Shown: positions 18,353 through 29,114 of the stretch, piece by piece
How positions within the stretch are numbered: position 1 is the first letter of the stretch
Layout: each line of letters begins with the position of its first letter
From: Pseudodesulfovibrio cashew
Lineage (GTDB): Bacteria; Desulfobacterota; Desulfovibrionia; Desulfovibrionales; Desulfovibrionaceae
Direction: 5' to 3'
DNA length: 64,000 bases
Assembly: GCF_009762795.1 (NCBI RefSeq)
Contig: NZ_CP046400.1
Span: forward strand, 845,501-909,500
Notes under the pieces: generated by a model
Database searches by the model: none
Told to the model about the DNA's origin: nothing
Seen by the model: the letters and a program-made list of their open reading frames with translations, nothing else
Position numbers and translations under genes: made by a program

Positions 18353-18391
18353 GTATACACCCTGTAATCAGACTTTACAAGGGGTGTTTAC
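18353..18391. promoter_or_regulatory. 39-bp imperfect palindrome upstream of cbiM
   Basis: Half-sites GTATACACCC (18353-18362) and GGGTGTTTAC (18382-18391), with inner TGTAA / TTACA, form a nearly continuous 15-bp inverted repeat with a 2-nt bulge and a 7-nt centre. It lies 83 bp upstream of the cbiM start. Candidate binding site for a metal regulator such as NikR; also able to fold as RNA. Confidence 0.55.
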
Positions 18392-18445
18392 TGTTGGGTA
18401 CGGGATATAGCGGCAGGAGTGATAGTGTTGCCGAGTTACCGGGGA

Positions 18446-19693
18446 TCAATCAAAGTCGGCAAGGAGCGCGCTGACCTGCACACCCGCGATGACCGGGGTC
18501 TCGTTGTAGCGCATGCGGATGCGGTAGAGGGCGTGGTGCAGCTGGTCGGACGAGATGCCGTTCTTCAGGGCGGTGTGGGCCTCGATGTAGGCGGCCAGGG
18601 AATCGCAGACCTTGAGCAGCGGTCCGTCCTTGGGGTCCAGGGAATCCCGGTTGGCCTCGCCGCAGAGCTGCTCCTCGGAGGCCTCGAGCACCTCGCCGTC
18701 CCGCATGAAAGTGGCCTTGAACTCGCTGCCAACCTCCAGGCCGAGAAAATATTCCAGGCGGTCCGCGATCTCCGCGTAGCCGCCCTCCTTGAGGGGGGCG
18801 AGGACAACCCGGTTGAGTTCCCGGATTTCATATTCGTGGATCAGATCGGCAATCTCGCGCGACGCGCCCTTGACCGGGGAGATGATGTCCCGGGTGAGCA
18901 GCTCGGGCAGGTCGTGGAACAGCCCGGAAAAGAAATTGTTCTGGCGGCGGGCGCGGCAGGCCCCCACTTCGGTGCTGAAAAACCAGGAATAGGCTGCCAC
19001 GATGAACATGTGCCCCAGCACCGAGGTCTCGGGCACGCGCGGGGTCTGGGACCACCGCTTCTGGAAACGCAGCCTGCCGCACATGCGGGCAAAGCGTCCG
19101 AGCACGTTGTTGTCCTCGTCCAGGAGTTCGCCGACCCCGTTAAGGTCGCGCATGGCCTCCAGCCGGTCCACAAAGCTGGCCTCGATCTCTGTCAGCTCGT
19201 GGTCCATACGGTTGATGGACTTGAGCAGCTTGAACTCCGAGTAGCTGGCGTAGAGGTGCGCGGCGTGCAGGATGCGCCGGGCTAGCCCCTTGTCCTCGGG
19301 CTGCATGAGGTACTCGCCCATGCGGTCCATGAACTCCTGCCCCAGGGGCATGATCCGTGGGCGCAGCTCATTCAGGACCCAGTTGGTAAGCGTCCGGTAA
19401 TCCTCCGGGTTCTCCTTGATCCGATAGAACACCGGCGGCTTGATGTCGGTGATGACCAGCCGGTAGAGGTAGTCGAAGAGGCCGCCCTCGACGATGGCCT
19501 CGCCGAGTGCGCGCTTCCGCGCCACCTCCATGTCGCCCGAATTGAGCAGGAACAACAACCAGGCCACGATCATCTTGTGCGCCTGCTTGTCGACCTCGAC
19601 CAGCTCCATGGGGCGGAGCTTGTCGTTCCACCGCTTCATGAAGGCGCCGGAAAAAAGGAGCTCCAGCAGGCTTTTTCGAATGATCACTGACAT
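18446..19693 (-). CDS. HD-domain (YfbR-like) hydrolase
   Basis: 415 residues, no signal peptide. The HD signature is NNFFSGLFHDLPELLTRDIISPVKG near residues 248-272, with an upstream His in VLGHMFIVAAYSWFF and a downstream Asp in KVCDSLAAYIEAH, giving a complete metal-binding H..HD..D set. The C-terminal half resembles YfbR-like 5'-nucleotidase/HD hydrolases; the N-terminal 190 residues (KQAHKMIVAWLLFLLN) are an unrecognised helical region. Substrate unknown; nucleotides are likely. The cbiM operon follows on the same strand after 175 bp. Confidence 0.8.
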   Translation of the reverse strand: MSVIIRKSLLELLFSGAFMKRWNDKLRPMELVEVDKQAHKMIVAWLLFLLNSGDMEVARKRALGEAIVEGGLFDYLYRLVITDIKPPVFYRIKENPEDYRTLTNWVLNELRPRIMPLGQEFMDRMGEYLMQPEDKGLARRILHAAHLYASYSEFKLLKSINRMDHELTEIEASFVDRLEAMRDLNGVGELLDEDNNVLGRFARMCGRLRFQKRWSQTPRVPETSVLGHMFIVAAYSWFFSTEVGACRARRQNNFFSGLFHDLPELLTRDIISPVKGASREIADLIHEYEIRELNRVVLAPLKEGGYAEIADRLEYFLGLEVGSEFKATFMRDGEVLEASEEQLCGEANRDSLDPKDGPLLKVCDSLAAYIEAHTALKNGISSDQLHHALYRIRMRYNETPVIAGVQVSALLADFD

Positions 19694-19749
19694 GATGGGC
19701 TGACAGTGCCGAAATTACGGAAGATTGGCAACATGGGTTTGCCTCGGGG

Positions 19750-19783
19750 AAAAAAACGGGGGCCGCGAAAAACGCAGCCCCCG
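19750..19783 (-). terminator. intrinsic terminator of the GGDEF gene
   Basis: Minus strand CGGGGGC-TGCG / CGCG-GCCCCCG stem around TTTTT, then seven T residues. Confidence 0.9.
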
Positions 19784-19808
19784 GGTGATTCCGTCAGGAT
19801 ATCTCCGC

Positions 19809-21302
<1,494 letters not shown>

Positions 21303-21546
21303 GGTTGCGGCTCCTCAGAGAGTCAAAAAGATGACACTTCCTTGTGTCCACTGGGATGATGAGCAAGATGGAGGCCAATGCTGCAGATGCGAGGCGATAC
21401 AAGCGATAATCCTTCCCAGTTACTCTGAATCACGAACCATTTTTTTTGACCATTCATCTAAACGGCCTATCCGACCCGGCAAAATGTACCGTCCGTTTTC
21501 CGCCAAACCCATTGACAAAACGGCCCGTTGCGGTGTTGACCTAGGT

Positions 21547-23163
21547 ATGTCCGAAACAAAGCGCATCTGGGGAACCCTGGACCCCTTTTTCGAGCCAGGC
21601 CCGGTGCTGGGCCGCAGGGTGGCCAATGTCCGCTTTCTGCACGCCCTGCTTGAGCGGGATCCGTTCGCCGAATATCATTTCTTCCTGGCAGACAGAGGCC
21701 AGACCGATTCCCTGCGCCGCCACCTGGAAGGGACAGGATTGCCGGGTACGGCCCGCTGCCGGTATTTCGACCGGAGGGAGCTGCCCTCCCGGCTGGAGGA
21801 GACAGACTACCACTGCTTTCACCTCTCGGACTGCATCACCACACAGCCCGCCCTGGCCCGGCTGCGCAACCGGCACAGCCGGGAGATCTTTCCGGTCACG
21901 GGCACTATCCACTCCCTGAGCTACGCCAACTACGGCGCCCCATTCCTGCGTCACCTCTGGCCCGGGGCCACGGGCAGGGACGCCATCGTCTGCTCCTCGG
22001 GCCCGGGAAGACGGGTGGTGGAGAACCTGTTCTGCTGGCTGCGCGAGTCCTTCGACCTGCCCCCGGAGACCCCGGCCCCGACCCTGGCGCACGTCCCTCT
22101 CGGCGTGGACACGGACGCGCTCACGCCCGGCGAGAACCGGACGGACGGTGGGCCTGTGCGACTGCTGGTCTTCGGGCGTATCTCCCATCATTCAAAGATG
22201 GACCTGCTGCCCCTGGTGCGCGCCCTGCACCGACTGGTCTCGGACGGTCTGGACCCGACCTCGGTGGAACTGGTGCTGGCGGGATGGGGCGACGATAACG
22301 ACGATTTCCTGCCAACGCTCAAGGACTATGTGGCCAACGTGGGCGTCGGCCTGACCGTGGCGCTGCGTCCCACGGAAGCGGAAAAGACGGCCCTGTTCCG
22401 GTCCGCCGACATCTTCGTCTCCATCGCGGACAATCCCCAGGAGACCTTCGGCATCACCCTGGCCGAGGCCGGGGCCTTCGGCCTGCCCTGCGTGGCCTCG
22501 GAGTACGACGGCTACCGCGACATCGTGGTCCCCGGAGAGACCGGACTGCTGGTGCCGACCGTGGGGCCGGACGCCACCCCGGACGTGGACGAACTGGCCC
22601 CGCTGCTCTTCGACAACCAGTACCACCTGCTGCTCTCCCAGCGCACCGCCGTGGAGATTCCGGCCCTGGCCGAGGCGCTGGGAAGGCTCATCGCCTCGCC
22701 GGCCCTTCGCCGCGACATGGGCAGGGCCGCCCGGACGCGGGTGGAGAAACGCTTCTCCTGGGCCACGGTCATCGAGCAGTACCTCGCCCTCTGGAACGAC
22801 CTGTGGGCTCACCCCACCGACGCGGACGCTCTGCGGGAAACCGATCATCCCATGGACATGCCCTACGGACGCCTTTTCGGCCACTACACCAGCCGCGTCC
22901 TCGGCCCGGACACGGTACTCAAGGCCGGACGCACGGGCGACGCCTTCTACCGCGGCAAGGATTTTCCCACCCTCTATTCCGGCATGACCATGACCATTGA
23001 TCCGGAGATCGCCAGAAAACTGGTTTTTCTCGCCCGCAAACCCATTGACAGTAGGACACTGATGGGGAAGCTTATGCGGGTCGAGCCCAGCCTCGACGCA
23101 AACGTCGTTACAAATCATCTGCTCTGGTCCCTCAAGCACGACATACTGGAGCGAGTAGAATAA
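21547..23163 (+). CDS. Glycosyltransferase (GT4-like) with C-terminal extension
   Basis: 538 residues from ATG at 21547, which has only a weak ribosome site (CTAGGT). The C-terminal GT-B half is clear: RLLVFGRISHHSKMDLL, LVLAGWGDDN, SADIFVSIADNPQETFGITLAEAGAFGLPCVASEYDGYRDIV (donor-binding EX7E-type region). The N-terminal half contains TGTIHSLSYANYG and LAHVPLGVDTDAL. An extra segment of about 120 residues after the GT domain (YGRLFGHYTSRVLGPDT...) is unassigned. Cytosolic; it probably extends a surface polysaccharide. No other polysaccharide gene is adjacent. Confidence 0.87.
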   Translation: MSETKRIWGTLDPFFEPGPVLGRRVANVRFLHALLERDPFAEYHFFLADRGQTDSLRRHLEGTGLPGTARCRYFDRRELPSRLEETDYHCFHLSDCITTQPALARLRNRHSREIFPVTGTIHSLSYANYGAPFLRHLWPGATGRDAIVCSSGPGRRVVENLFCWLRESFDLPPETPAPTLAHVPLGVDTDALTPGENRTDGGPVRLLVFGRISHHSKMDLLPLVRALHRLVSDGLDPTSVELVLAGWGDDNDDFLPTLKDYVANVGVGLTVALRPTEAEKTALFRSADIFVSIADNPQETFGITLAEAGAFGLPCVASEYDGYRDIVVPGETGLLVPTVGPDATPDVDELAPLLFDNQYHLLLSQRTAVEIPALAEALGRLIASPALRRDMGRAARTRVEKRFSWATVIEQYLALWNDLWAHPTDADALRETDHPMDMPYGRLFGHYTSRVLGPDTVLKAGRTGDAFYRGKDFPTLYSGMTMTIDPEIARKLVFLARKPIDSRTLMGKLMRVEPSLDANVVTNHLLWSLKHDILERVE

Positions 23164-23275
23164 CCACGCCCCTCCCGCCCGCTGCCAGGCAAGCCTTCGG
23201 GCTGCGGCACACGCGGGCATCGCCCCTGCGGCAATCCGGGGAAGGGGTGGCGGCCCGAAAGACATGAACGGAGAC

Positions 23276-23302
23276 CCTCTTACGAGAGGCGTTTCGTTTT
23301 TC
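23276..23302 (+). terminator. weak terminator before the ferredoxin gene
   Basis: CCTCT-TACG-AGAGG stem followed by CGTTTCGTTTTT, about 115 bp after the glycosyltransferase stop. Short stem, so low certainty. Confidence 0.4.
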
Positions 23303-23323
23303 CGGCCGCCGGAGACAGCAGTT

Positions 23324-23758
23324 ATGAAAGCGCTGAGAGCGGCGCGAATGGAACGGTGCATCGGCTGCCATTCGTGTTCGTTGGCCTGTTCGCGACAGGT
23401 CCACCATTTTCTCTCCTGGAACAGGGCGGGTATCCGCATTGCCTCGGCGGGCGGTCTGTCCACCGGATTCGAGGCCAAGGTCTGTCTGGCCTGCCACCCG
23501 GCCCCGTGCGCCGAAGCGTGTCCCTCGGGTGCGCTCGTCCAACGCAGGGACGGAGGCGTGATGCAAAAGAAATCTCTCTGTGTCCGCTGCGGTCTGTGCG
23601 CCGAGGCGTGCCCCGTAGACGCCATCTACCTGGACAGCGAGAACAATCCCTACGTCTGCATTCACTGCGGGCAGTGCGTGGCGTTCTGTCCGCACAACTG
23701 CCTGGAGATGGCCGATCTTTCACCGCGTGAAAAGGACGGGGAGGCTGACCATGATTAG
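23324..23758 (+). CDS. Polyferredoxin electron-transfer partner of AOR
   Basis: 144 residues from ATG at 23324 (GGAGACAGCAGTT upstream). Sixteen cysteines form four [4Fe-4S] motifs: CIGCHSCSLAC, CLACHPAPCAEAC, CVRCGLCAEACP and CIHCGQCVAFCP, the layout of HycB/DmsB-type iron-sulfur subunits. No signal peptide, so cytoplasmic. Its last 8 bp overlap the start of the aldehyde oxidoreductase gene, so the two are coupled; it most likely carries electrons between AOR and a soluble ferredoxin or another acceptor. An alternative start at 23264 lacks a ribosome site. Confidence 0.92.
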   Translation: MKALRAARMERCIGCHSCSLACSRQVHHFLSWNRAGIRIASAGGLSTGFEAKVCLACHPAPCAEACPSGALVQRRDGGVMQKKSLCVRCGLCAEACPVDAIYLDSENNPYVCIHCGQCVAFCPHNCLEMADLSPREKDGEADHD

Positions 23759-25505
23759 GGATTTCTTCCGCGTCATGGTCGTGGACCTGTCCAGCGGCGC
23801 CACACGCATCGCCGAGCACACGGGAAGAGCCGAATTTCTGGGCGGTTCGGGACTGGCCGCGCTCCTGTTCGAGACGTACGGCCACATGGACCGGAGCTGG
23901 GACGACCCGGACCAGCCGCTGATCTTCGCCATCGGCCCGCTGACCGGTTACTACCCGCTGATGTCCAAGACCTGCTGCGCCTTTCGCTCGCCCTACCATG
24001 ATGAATATACCGAGAGCTACGCGGGCGGGAAATCCGCCCTGTCCCTCAGGTTCGCCGACCTTGACGCCTTGGTGGTGACCGGCAGGGCACCCCGCCTGAC
24101 CGCCCTGTGCGTGGGCTCTGGCGGTACGGACCTGCGCGACGTGGAATTCCTGCGCGGCTTCGACGCCCTCCAGACCGGGCGAGTGCTGCGCAAGATGTTC
24201 CCCGGCGCGGGCAGGCGCTCCATCCTGCGCATCGGCCCGGCCGGCGAAAACCTCTCGGCCTACGCCTGCATCAACGTGGATACCTTCCGCCACTTCGGGC
24301 GCATGGGCGGCGGCACGGTGATGGGCGCGAAAAATCTCAAGGGCATCTGCATCCTGGGCGATCAGGGCTTCCCATTGCCCGAGGGCAAGGCCTATCCGAA
24401 GCTCTACCGGCGCATCTTTGAGCAACTGACCACAACCGAGATGATGGCCAAGTACCACGGCGTGGGCACGGCCATAAACATCAACCCGCTCAACGGGCTC
24501 AAGTCCCTGCCCTGGCGCAATCTTCAGGCCACGGCCGCCCCGGCGGCAGAGGCCATCTCCGGCGAGCGGTTCGCGGACGACGTCCTGCTGCGCAACGCGG
24601 CCTGCGCCGGGTGTCCGGTGGGCTGCATCCACATCGGATTCGTGCGCGAGCGGTTCCAGGCCAACAACCAGTATCTCTACCGCCAGGTGGGCTACGACTA
24701 CGAGCCCATCTATTCCTGTGGCGGCATGCTCGAGGTCACGGACCCCAGCCAGGTCCTGCGCATCCTCGATGTCATCGAGAAGGAGGGGCTGGACTGCATG
24801 TCTGCTGGTGTGGCCCTGGCCTGGGCCACGGAGGCTCTGGAGAAGGGCGTGGTCAGCAAAGGGGAAACCCTGCTCGACTTCGCCTGGGGCGACGCCGAGA
24901 CCTACATGCGCGGGGTGGAGCTGATAAGCCGCCCGCCCAACGAGTTCTATCGCCAGCTGGCCCAGGGCACCCTCAAATGCGCAGCCCGCTTCGGCGGAGA
25001 GGATTTCGCCTGCGTCCTCGGCCAGGAGATGGCCGGCTACGCCACGGGCGAGGTCTTTTTCGTGTCCGAAGGGCTCGGCTTCCGCCACTCCCACCTGGAC
25101 GCGGGCGGCTACGCCTGGGACCAGAAGCACGACGAAAAGGACGTGGACAAGGCCCTGGAGTTTCTGATCGAGGATAGCCGCAAGCGCATCGTGGTCAACT
25201 GCATGGTGGGCTGCCTGTTCTCTCGCGGAGTCTACACCGAAGACTTGCTGGCCGAAGCCCTGGACGCAGTGGGCCACACCGGGTTCGGCAGCTCCCTCTC
25301 CGCCATCGGCGAACGTGTCCAACGCCTCCGCTGGCGCCTGCGCGTCCGCATGGGCTACGACCCCCGCCAGGTGAAAATTCCCAAGCGATACACCGAGCTG
25401 ACCACCTGGAAAGGCCCCATCGACACGGACTATCTCGAGGCCCTGCGTACCGAATACGCCGCCCGAATCCTCTCCATGGCCGCCCCGGCTCCCGGCTCCG
25501 AATAA
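23751..25505 (+). CDS. Aldehyde:ferredoxin oxidoreductase family protein (tungsten/molybdopterin)
   Basis: 584 residues. Oxidises aldehydes to carboxylic acids, or reduces acids in reverse, using a bis-pterin tungsten or molybdenum centre. N-terminal LGGSGLAALLF, the pterin-binding GRMGGGTVMGAKNLKGI, the cluster motif CAGCPVGC near residue 285 with a distant cysteine in NCMVGCLFSRGVY, and YEPIYSCGGMLEV all fit the family. No signal peptide. The start overlaps the polyferredoxin stop. Close homologues act on different aldehydes, so the substrate is not assigned. Confidence 0.93.
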   Translation: MIRDFFRVMVVDLSSGATRIAEHTGRAEFLGGSGLAALLFETYGHMDRSWDDPDQPLIFAIGPLTGYYPLMSKTCCAFRSPYHDEYTESYAGGKSALSLRFADLDALVVTGRAPRLTALCVGSGGTDLRDVEFLRGFDALQTGRVLRKMFPGAGRRSILRIGPAGENLSAYACINVDTFRHFGRMGGGTVMGAKNLKGICILGDQGFPLPEGKAYPKLYRRIFEQLTTTEMMAKYHGVGTAININPLNGLKSLPWRNLQATAAPAAEAISGERFADDVLLRNAACAGCPVGCIHIGFVRERFQANNQYLYRQVGYDYEPIYSCGGMLEVTDPSQVLRILDVIEKEGLDCMSAGVALAWATEALEKGVVSKGETLLDFAWGDAETYMRGVELISRPPNEFYRQLAQGTLKCAARFGGEDFACVLGQEMAGYATGEVFFVSEGLGFRHSHLDAGGYAWDQKHDEKDVDKALEFLIEDSRKRIVVNCMVGCLFSRGVYTEDLLAEALDAVGHTGFGSSLSAIGERVQRLRWRLRVRMGYDPRQVKIPKRYTELTTWKGPIDTDYLEALRTEYAARILSMAAPAPGSE

Positions 25506-25545
25506 CCCCAATGCAGGAAAAATCCGAATTCGGGCAAAAAAGGAC

Positions 25546-25574
25546 TTGCCAACACCCTCTCGTTTCGGTAATTA
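25546..25574 (+). promoter_or_regulatory. sigma-70-type promoter of tRNA-Phe
   Basis: TTGCCA (25546-25551), 17-bp spacer, TAATTA (25569-25574), 15 bp before the tRNA 5' end. Confidence 0.65.
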
Positions 25575-25589
25575 CTCCCTCTCACCGGC

Positions 25590-25665
25590 GCTCAGGTAGC
25601 TCAGTCGGTAGAGCAGGGGACTGAAAATCCCCGTGTCGGCAGTTCAATTCTGTCCCTGAGCACCA
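25590..25665 (+). tRNA. tRNA-Phe (anticodon GAA)
   Basis: 76-nt cloverleaf with encoded CCA: acceptor GCTCAGG / CCTGAGC, D arm TAGCTCAGTCGGTAGAGC, anticodon loop CTGAAAA, T arm with GTTCAATTC. Confidence 0.97.
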
Positions 25666-25675
25666 TTGAAGATCA

Positions 25676-25711
25676 AGCCCTTACGGAGAATCCTTCGTAA
25701 GGGCTTTTTCT
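25676..25711 (+). terminator. intrinsic terminator after tRNA-Phe
   Basis: AGCCCTTACG / CGTAAGGGCT stem with a 10-nt loop followed by TTTTTCTTTG. Confidence 0.92.
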
Positions 25712-25865
25712 TTGCGTATATCAATCCCATCAGCCCTCTCTGCTGTGCCCATTTTATTGGTATGGGACAACTGCTTTTCAGCCGGCTTTCCGAACGACTC
25801 GTGTGAGGAAAGGCCGTCGCAAGCGCTTGGCGTACAGCTTCAACAGCGCTTTGGATATCGTCTCC

Positions 25866-25901
25866 AAAAAAAAGGGCGCACCGGATAATCCGGTGCGCCC
25901 T
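25866..25901 (-). terminator. intrinsic terminator of the RND efflux operon
   Basis: Minus strand GGGCGCACCGGAT / ATCCGGTGCGCCC perfect 13-bp stem with a minimal loop, then eight T residues, about 60 bp after the RND gene. Confidence 0.95.
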
Positions 25902-25959
25902 AATTACTGGCACAGGTGGGTTACGGCGTTTCCTGCCCGTTACCGATGAGGAACGGAGC

Positions 25960-28900
25960 CTAGGCCGAGCCCTCCCCGCTTCCGGGGGTTTCGGGTTCGT
26001 CCCAGTCCACCGGGGGCTTGTACTTGAAGACCTTCCTCAGGCCCACGTAGAGCAGCGGGATGAAGAAAACGCCCAGCACGGTGGCCGAGAGCATGCCGCC
26101 CATGACGCCGATACCGACGGAGTTCTGCGCGCCGGAACCGGCTCCCGAGGCCACGGCCAGGGGGAGAACGCCGAGGATGAAGGCGAACGAGGTCATCAGG
26201 ATCGGGCGCAGACGCAGCCGGGCCGCCTTGAGGGTGGCCTTGATGACGTCCAGGCCGGCGGCCTGCTCCGCCACGGCGAACTCCACGATGAGGATGGCGT
26301 TCTTGGCAGTCAGGCCGATGGTCGTCAGCAGGCCGACCTTGAAGTAGACGTCGTTGCTTTGCCCGAAGGTGCTCGCCGCCAGCAGCGCGCCGAAGATGCC
26401 GATGGGCACGGCCATGATGACCGCGAACGGGATGGACCAACTCTCATACAGAGCGGCCAGACAGAGGAAGACAACCAGCACCGAGATGGCATAGAGCGGC
26501 GCGGCCTGGTTACCGGAGAGTTCCTCCTGGGCGGAGAGGCCCGTCCAGGACATGGCATAGCCGGGCGGAAGCTGGGCGACCAGCCGCCGGACCTCGGCCA
26601 TGGCGTCGCCGGAGCTGACCCCCTGGGCGGCCTGGCCCTGAATCTCCAGGGCGGAGGAACCGTTGTAACGCTCAAGGCGCGGGGAGTCGTAGGTCCAGCG
26701 CCCATTGGCAAAGGAGGCGAAGGGAACCATGCCGCCCTTGTCGTTACGCACGAACCAGCGGTTCACGTCCTCGGGCTGCATGCGGAAGCCCTTGTCTCCC
26801 TGCAGGTAGACCGGCTTGACGCGGCCTCGGTCGATGAAGTCGTTGACGTAGTCACTGCCCCAGGCCGTGGACAGGGTGGTGTTGATATCCGAGAAGGAGA
26901 GCCCGAACGCACTGGCCTTCTCCTGGTCGATGTCGATGTGATACTGGGGCTCATCCTCCTGCCCGTTGGGCCGGGTGTTTGCCAGTAGCGGACTCTTGGC
27001 GGCCATGCCCAGGAACTGGTTGCGCACGGCCATGAGCTGCTGATGTCCGGCACCGTTGATGTCCCGCAGGTAGAAGTCGAAGCCGTTGGAGTTGCCCATC
27101 CCATGAATGGCGGGCGGAGCAAGGCAGAAGATCCGGGCCTCACGGTTTCTGAAGAATGCGCCCATGGCCCGCCCGGCCACTGCCTGGGCCGACAGGGAGG
27201 GGTCCTTGCGTTCCTCAAAGGGCTTGAGCCGGATGAAGCCGATGCCCACGTTCTGGCCCGCGCCGCTGAAGCTGAACCCGGCCACGGTGAGAACGCCTTC
27301 AACGGCCTCCTTCTCATTGTTCAAAAAGTGGTCGCTGACCTCGGTCAGAACCCGCTTGGTCCGCTCCTGGGTGGCTCCCGTGGGAAGCTGGACCATGGCG
27401 ATCAGGATGCCCTGGTCCTCCATGGGCAGAAAGGAACTGGGCAGTCGGTAGAACATCCAGCCCATGACCCCGGTGATGAGCACGAAGACCAGCAGGAAGC
27501 GCCCGGTGCGGCGAAGCATCCAGGCCGTTCCGTCGTGATAGGCGTTGGTGCCGAAATCGAACGCCCGGTTGAACCAGCCGAAGAAGCGGGATTTACTCTC
27601 GCCGTGAGCGGGTTTGAGCATGGTGGCGCACAGGGCCGGGGTCAGAATCAGCGCAACAACCACGGACAGGAGCATGGCCGAGACGATGGTCACCGAGAAC
27701 TGGCGGTAAATGACGCCCACCGAGCCGCCGAAGAAGGCCATGGGCACGAAGACTGCGGACAAAACCGTGGCAATGCCCACCAGTGCGCCGGAGATCTCCT
27801 TCATGGACTTGCGCGTGGCCTCGCGGGGGCCGAGCCCTTCTGTGGCCATGACGCGCTCCACGTTCTCGACAACGACGATGGCATCATCGACCAGGAGGCC
27901 GATGGCCAGGACCATGGCGAACATGGTCAGGGTATTGATGGAATACCCCATTATCGAAAGCACCGCGAAGGTTCCGAGCAGAACCACGGGCACGGCAATG
28001 GTCGGGATGAACGTGGCCCGGACGTTCTGCAGGAACAGGAGCATGACGATGAAGACCAGGACGATGGCCTCGATCAGGGTCTCGATCACATCCTCGATGG
28101 AGAGCTTGACGAAAGGCGTTGTGTCGTAGGGATAGACGACCTCCACGCCGCTCGGGAACGTGGGCGTGAGCTCGGCGATGGTCTTTTCCACGGCCTCGGC
28201 GGTCTGGATGGCGTTGGCCCCGGTGGCCAACTGGATGGCCAGCCCCGCAGTGGGATGTTTGTTGTATGTGGTGCTGGTGGTGTAGCTCTCGGCGTCGAGC
28301 TCAACTCTGGCCACGTCGCGAATGCGCACCACCGAACCGTCGGGAGAACTCTTGATGATGATATCCCGGAACTGCTCGGGGGTCTGCAGTCGGCTGCGCG
28401 CGGTGATGGTCGCGTTGAGCTGCTGGCCCCGTACTGCGGGCAGGCCGCCGAGCTGGCCGGCGGAAATCTGCGTATTCTGGGCCTCGATGGCCCGGGCCAC
28501 ATCGCTGGGCATCAGCGAAAACTCGGTGAGCTTGTCCGGGTTGAGCCAGATGCGCATGGCGTAGGACGAGGAGAACAGCCGGGTGTCGCCCACGCCCTCC
28601 ACGCGCTTGAGGGTATCGTTCAGGGAGCTGTCCACGAAGTCGGCGATGTCCGTGGAGGTCATGGTGTCGTCCGTGGAGACGAAACCGAGGACCATCAGGA
28701 AACTGGCCGACGACTTGGTCACGCTCAGTCCGTTGCTCTGGACAACGTCCGGCAACTGGGAGGTGACCTGCTGGAGCTTGTTCTGGACCTGCATCTGGGC
28801 CACGTCGGGGTCGGCGGCGTTGGTGAAGGTCAGGGATATCTCCGCCCGACCCGTGGAGGTCGAGGTGGAGGTCATGTAGTCCAGATAGTCGATGCCGGTC

Positions 28901-29106
28901 ATGCCCTGCTCGATGACCTTGGTCACCGAGTTCTCCACGGTCTTGGCGTCCGCGCCGGGATAGGTGCAGGTGATCCGGACGGTGGTCGGAGCGATCTCGG
29001 GATACTGGGAGATGGACAGGGTCCGCAGGGCCAGCAGGCCGCCGAGCATGATGACGATAGCGATGACCCAGGCGAAGATGGGCCGCCGGATGAAGAATTC
29101 GGACAT
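25960..29106 (-). CDS. RND multidrug efflux permease (HAE1/AcrB type)
   Basis: 1048 residues, standard AcrB length. Starts [17 protein letters not shown]. The proton relay is intact: [18 protein letters not shown] in TM4 carries the Asp pair and [16 protein letters not shown] in TM10 the Lys. Two large periplasmic loops (about 35-340 and 560-870) form the drug-binding and docking domains. The start is 8 bp after the MFP gene stop, so the two are one operon. There is no TolC-type gene after it; the terminator follows directly, so the outer-membrane channel must come from elsewhere. Confidence 0.97.
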   Translation of the reverse strand: MSEFFIRRPIFAWVIAIVIMLGGLLALRTLSISQYPEIAPTTVRITCTYPGADAKTVENSVTKVIEQGMTGIDYLDYMTSTSTSTGRAEISLTFTNAADPDVAQMQVQNKLQQVTSQLPDVVQSNGLSVTKSSASFLMVLGFVSTDDTMTSTDIADFVDSSLNDTLKRVEGVGDTRLFSSSYAMRIWLNPDKLTEFSLMPSDVARAIEAQNTQISAGQLGGLPAVRGQQLNATITARSRLQTPEQFRDIIIKSSPDGSVVRIRDVARVELDAESYTTSTTYNKHPTAGLAIQLATGANAIQTAEAVEKTIAELTPTFPSGVEVVYPYDTTPFVKLSIEDVIETLIEAIVLVFIVMLLFLQNVRATFIPTIAVPVVLLGTFAVLSIMGYSINTLTMFAMVLAIGLLVDDAIVVVENVERVMATEGLGPREATRKSMKEISGALVGIATVLSAVFVPMAFFGGSVGVIYRQFSVTIVSAMLLSVVVALILTPALCATMLKPAHGESKSRFFGWFNRAFDFGTNAYHDGTAWMLRRTGRFLLVFVLITGVMGWMFYRLPSSFLPMEDQGILIAMVQLPTGATQERTKRVLTEVSDHFLNNEKEAVEGVLTVAGFSFSGAGQNVGIGFIRLKPFEERKDPSLSAQAVAGRAMGAFFRNREARIFCLAPPAIHGMGNSNGFDFYLRDINGAGHQQLMAVRNQFLGMAAKSPLLANTRPNGQEDEPQYHIDIDQEKASAFGLSFSDINTTLSTAWGSDYVNDFIDRGRVKPVYLQGDKGFRMQPEDVNRWFVRNDKGGMVPFASFANGRWTYDSPRLERYNGSSALEIQGQAAQGVSSGDAMAEVRRLVAQLPPGYAMSWTGLSAQEELSGNQAAPLYAISVLVVFLCLAALYESWSIPFAVIMAVPIGIFGALLAASTFGQSNDVYFKVGLLTTIGLTAKNAILIVEFAVAEQAAGLDVIKATLKAARLRLRPILMTSFAFILGVLPLAVASGAGSGAQNSVGIGVMGGMLSATVLGVFFIPLLYVGLRKVFKYKPPVDWDEPETPGSGEGSA

Positions 29107-29114
29107 GAGCCTGC

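Noticed and set aside
18271-18445. Cobalamin or NiCo riboswitch upstream of cbiM
   Set aside because: No B12-box-like or NiCo core could be found; the palindrome looks like a DNA operator.
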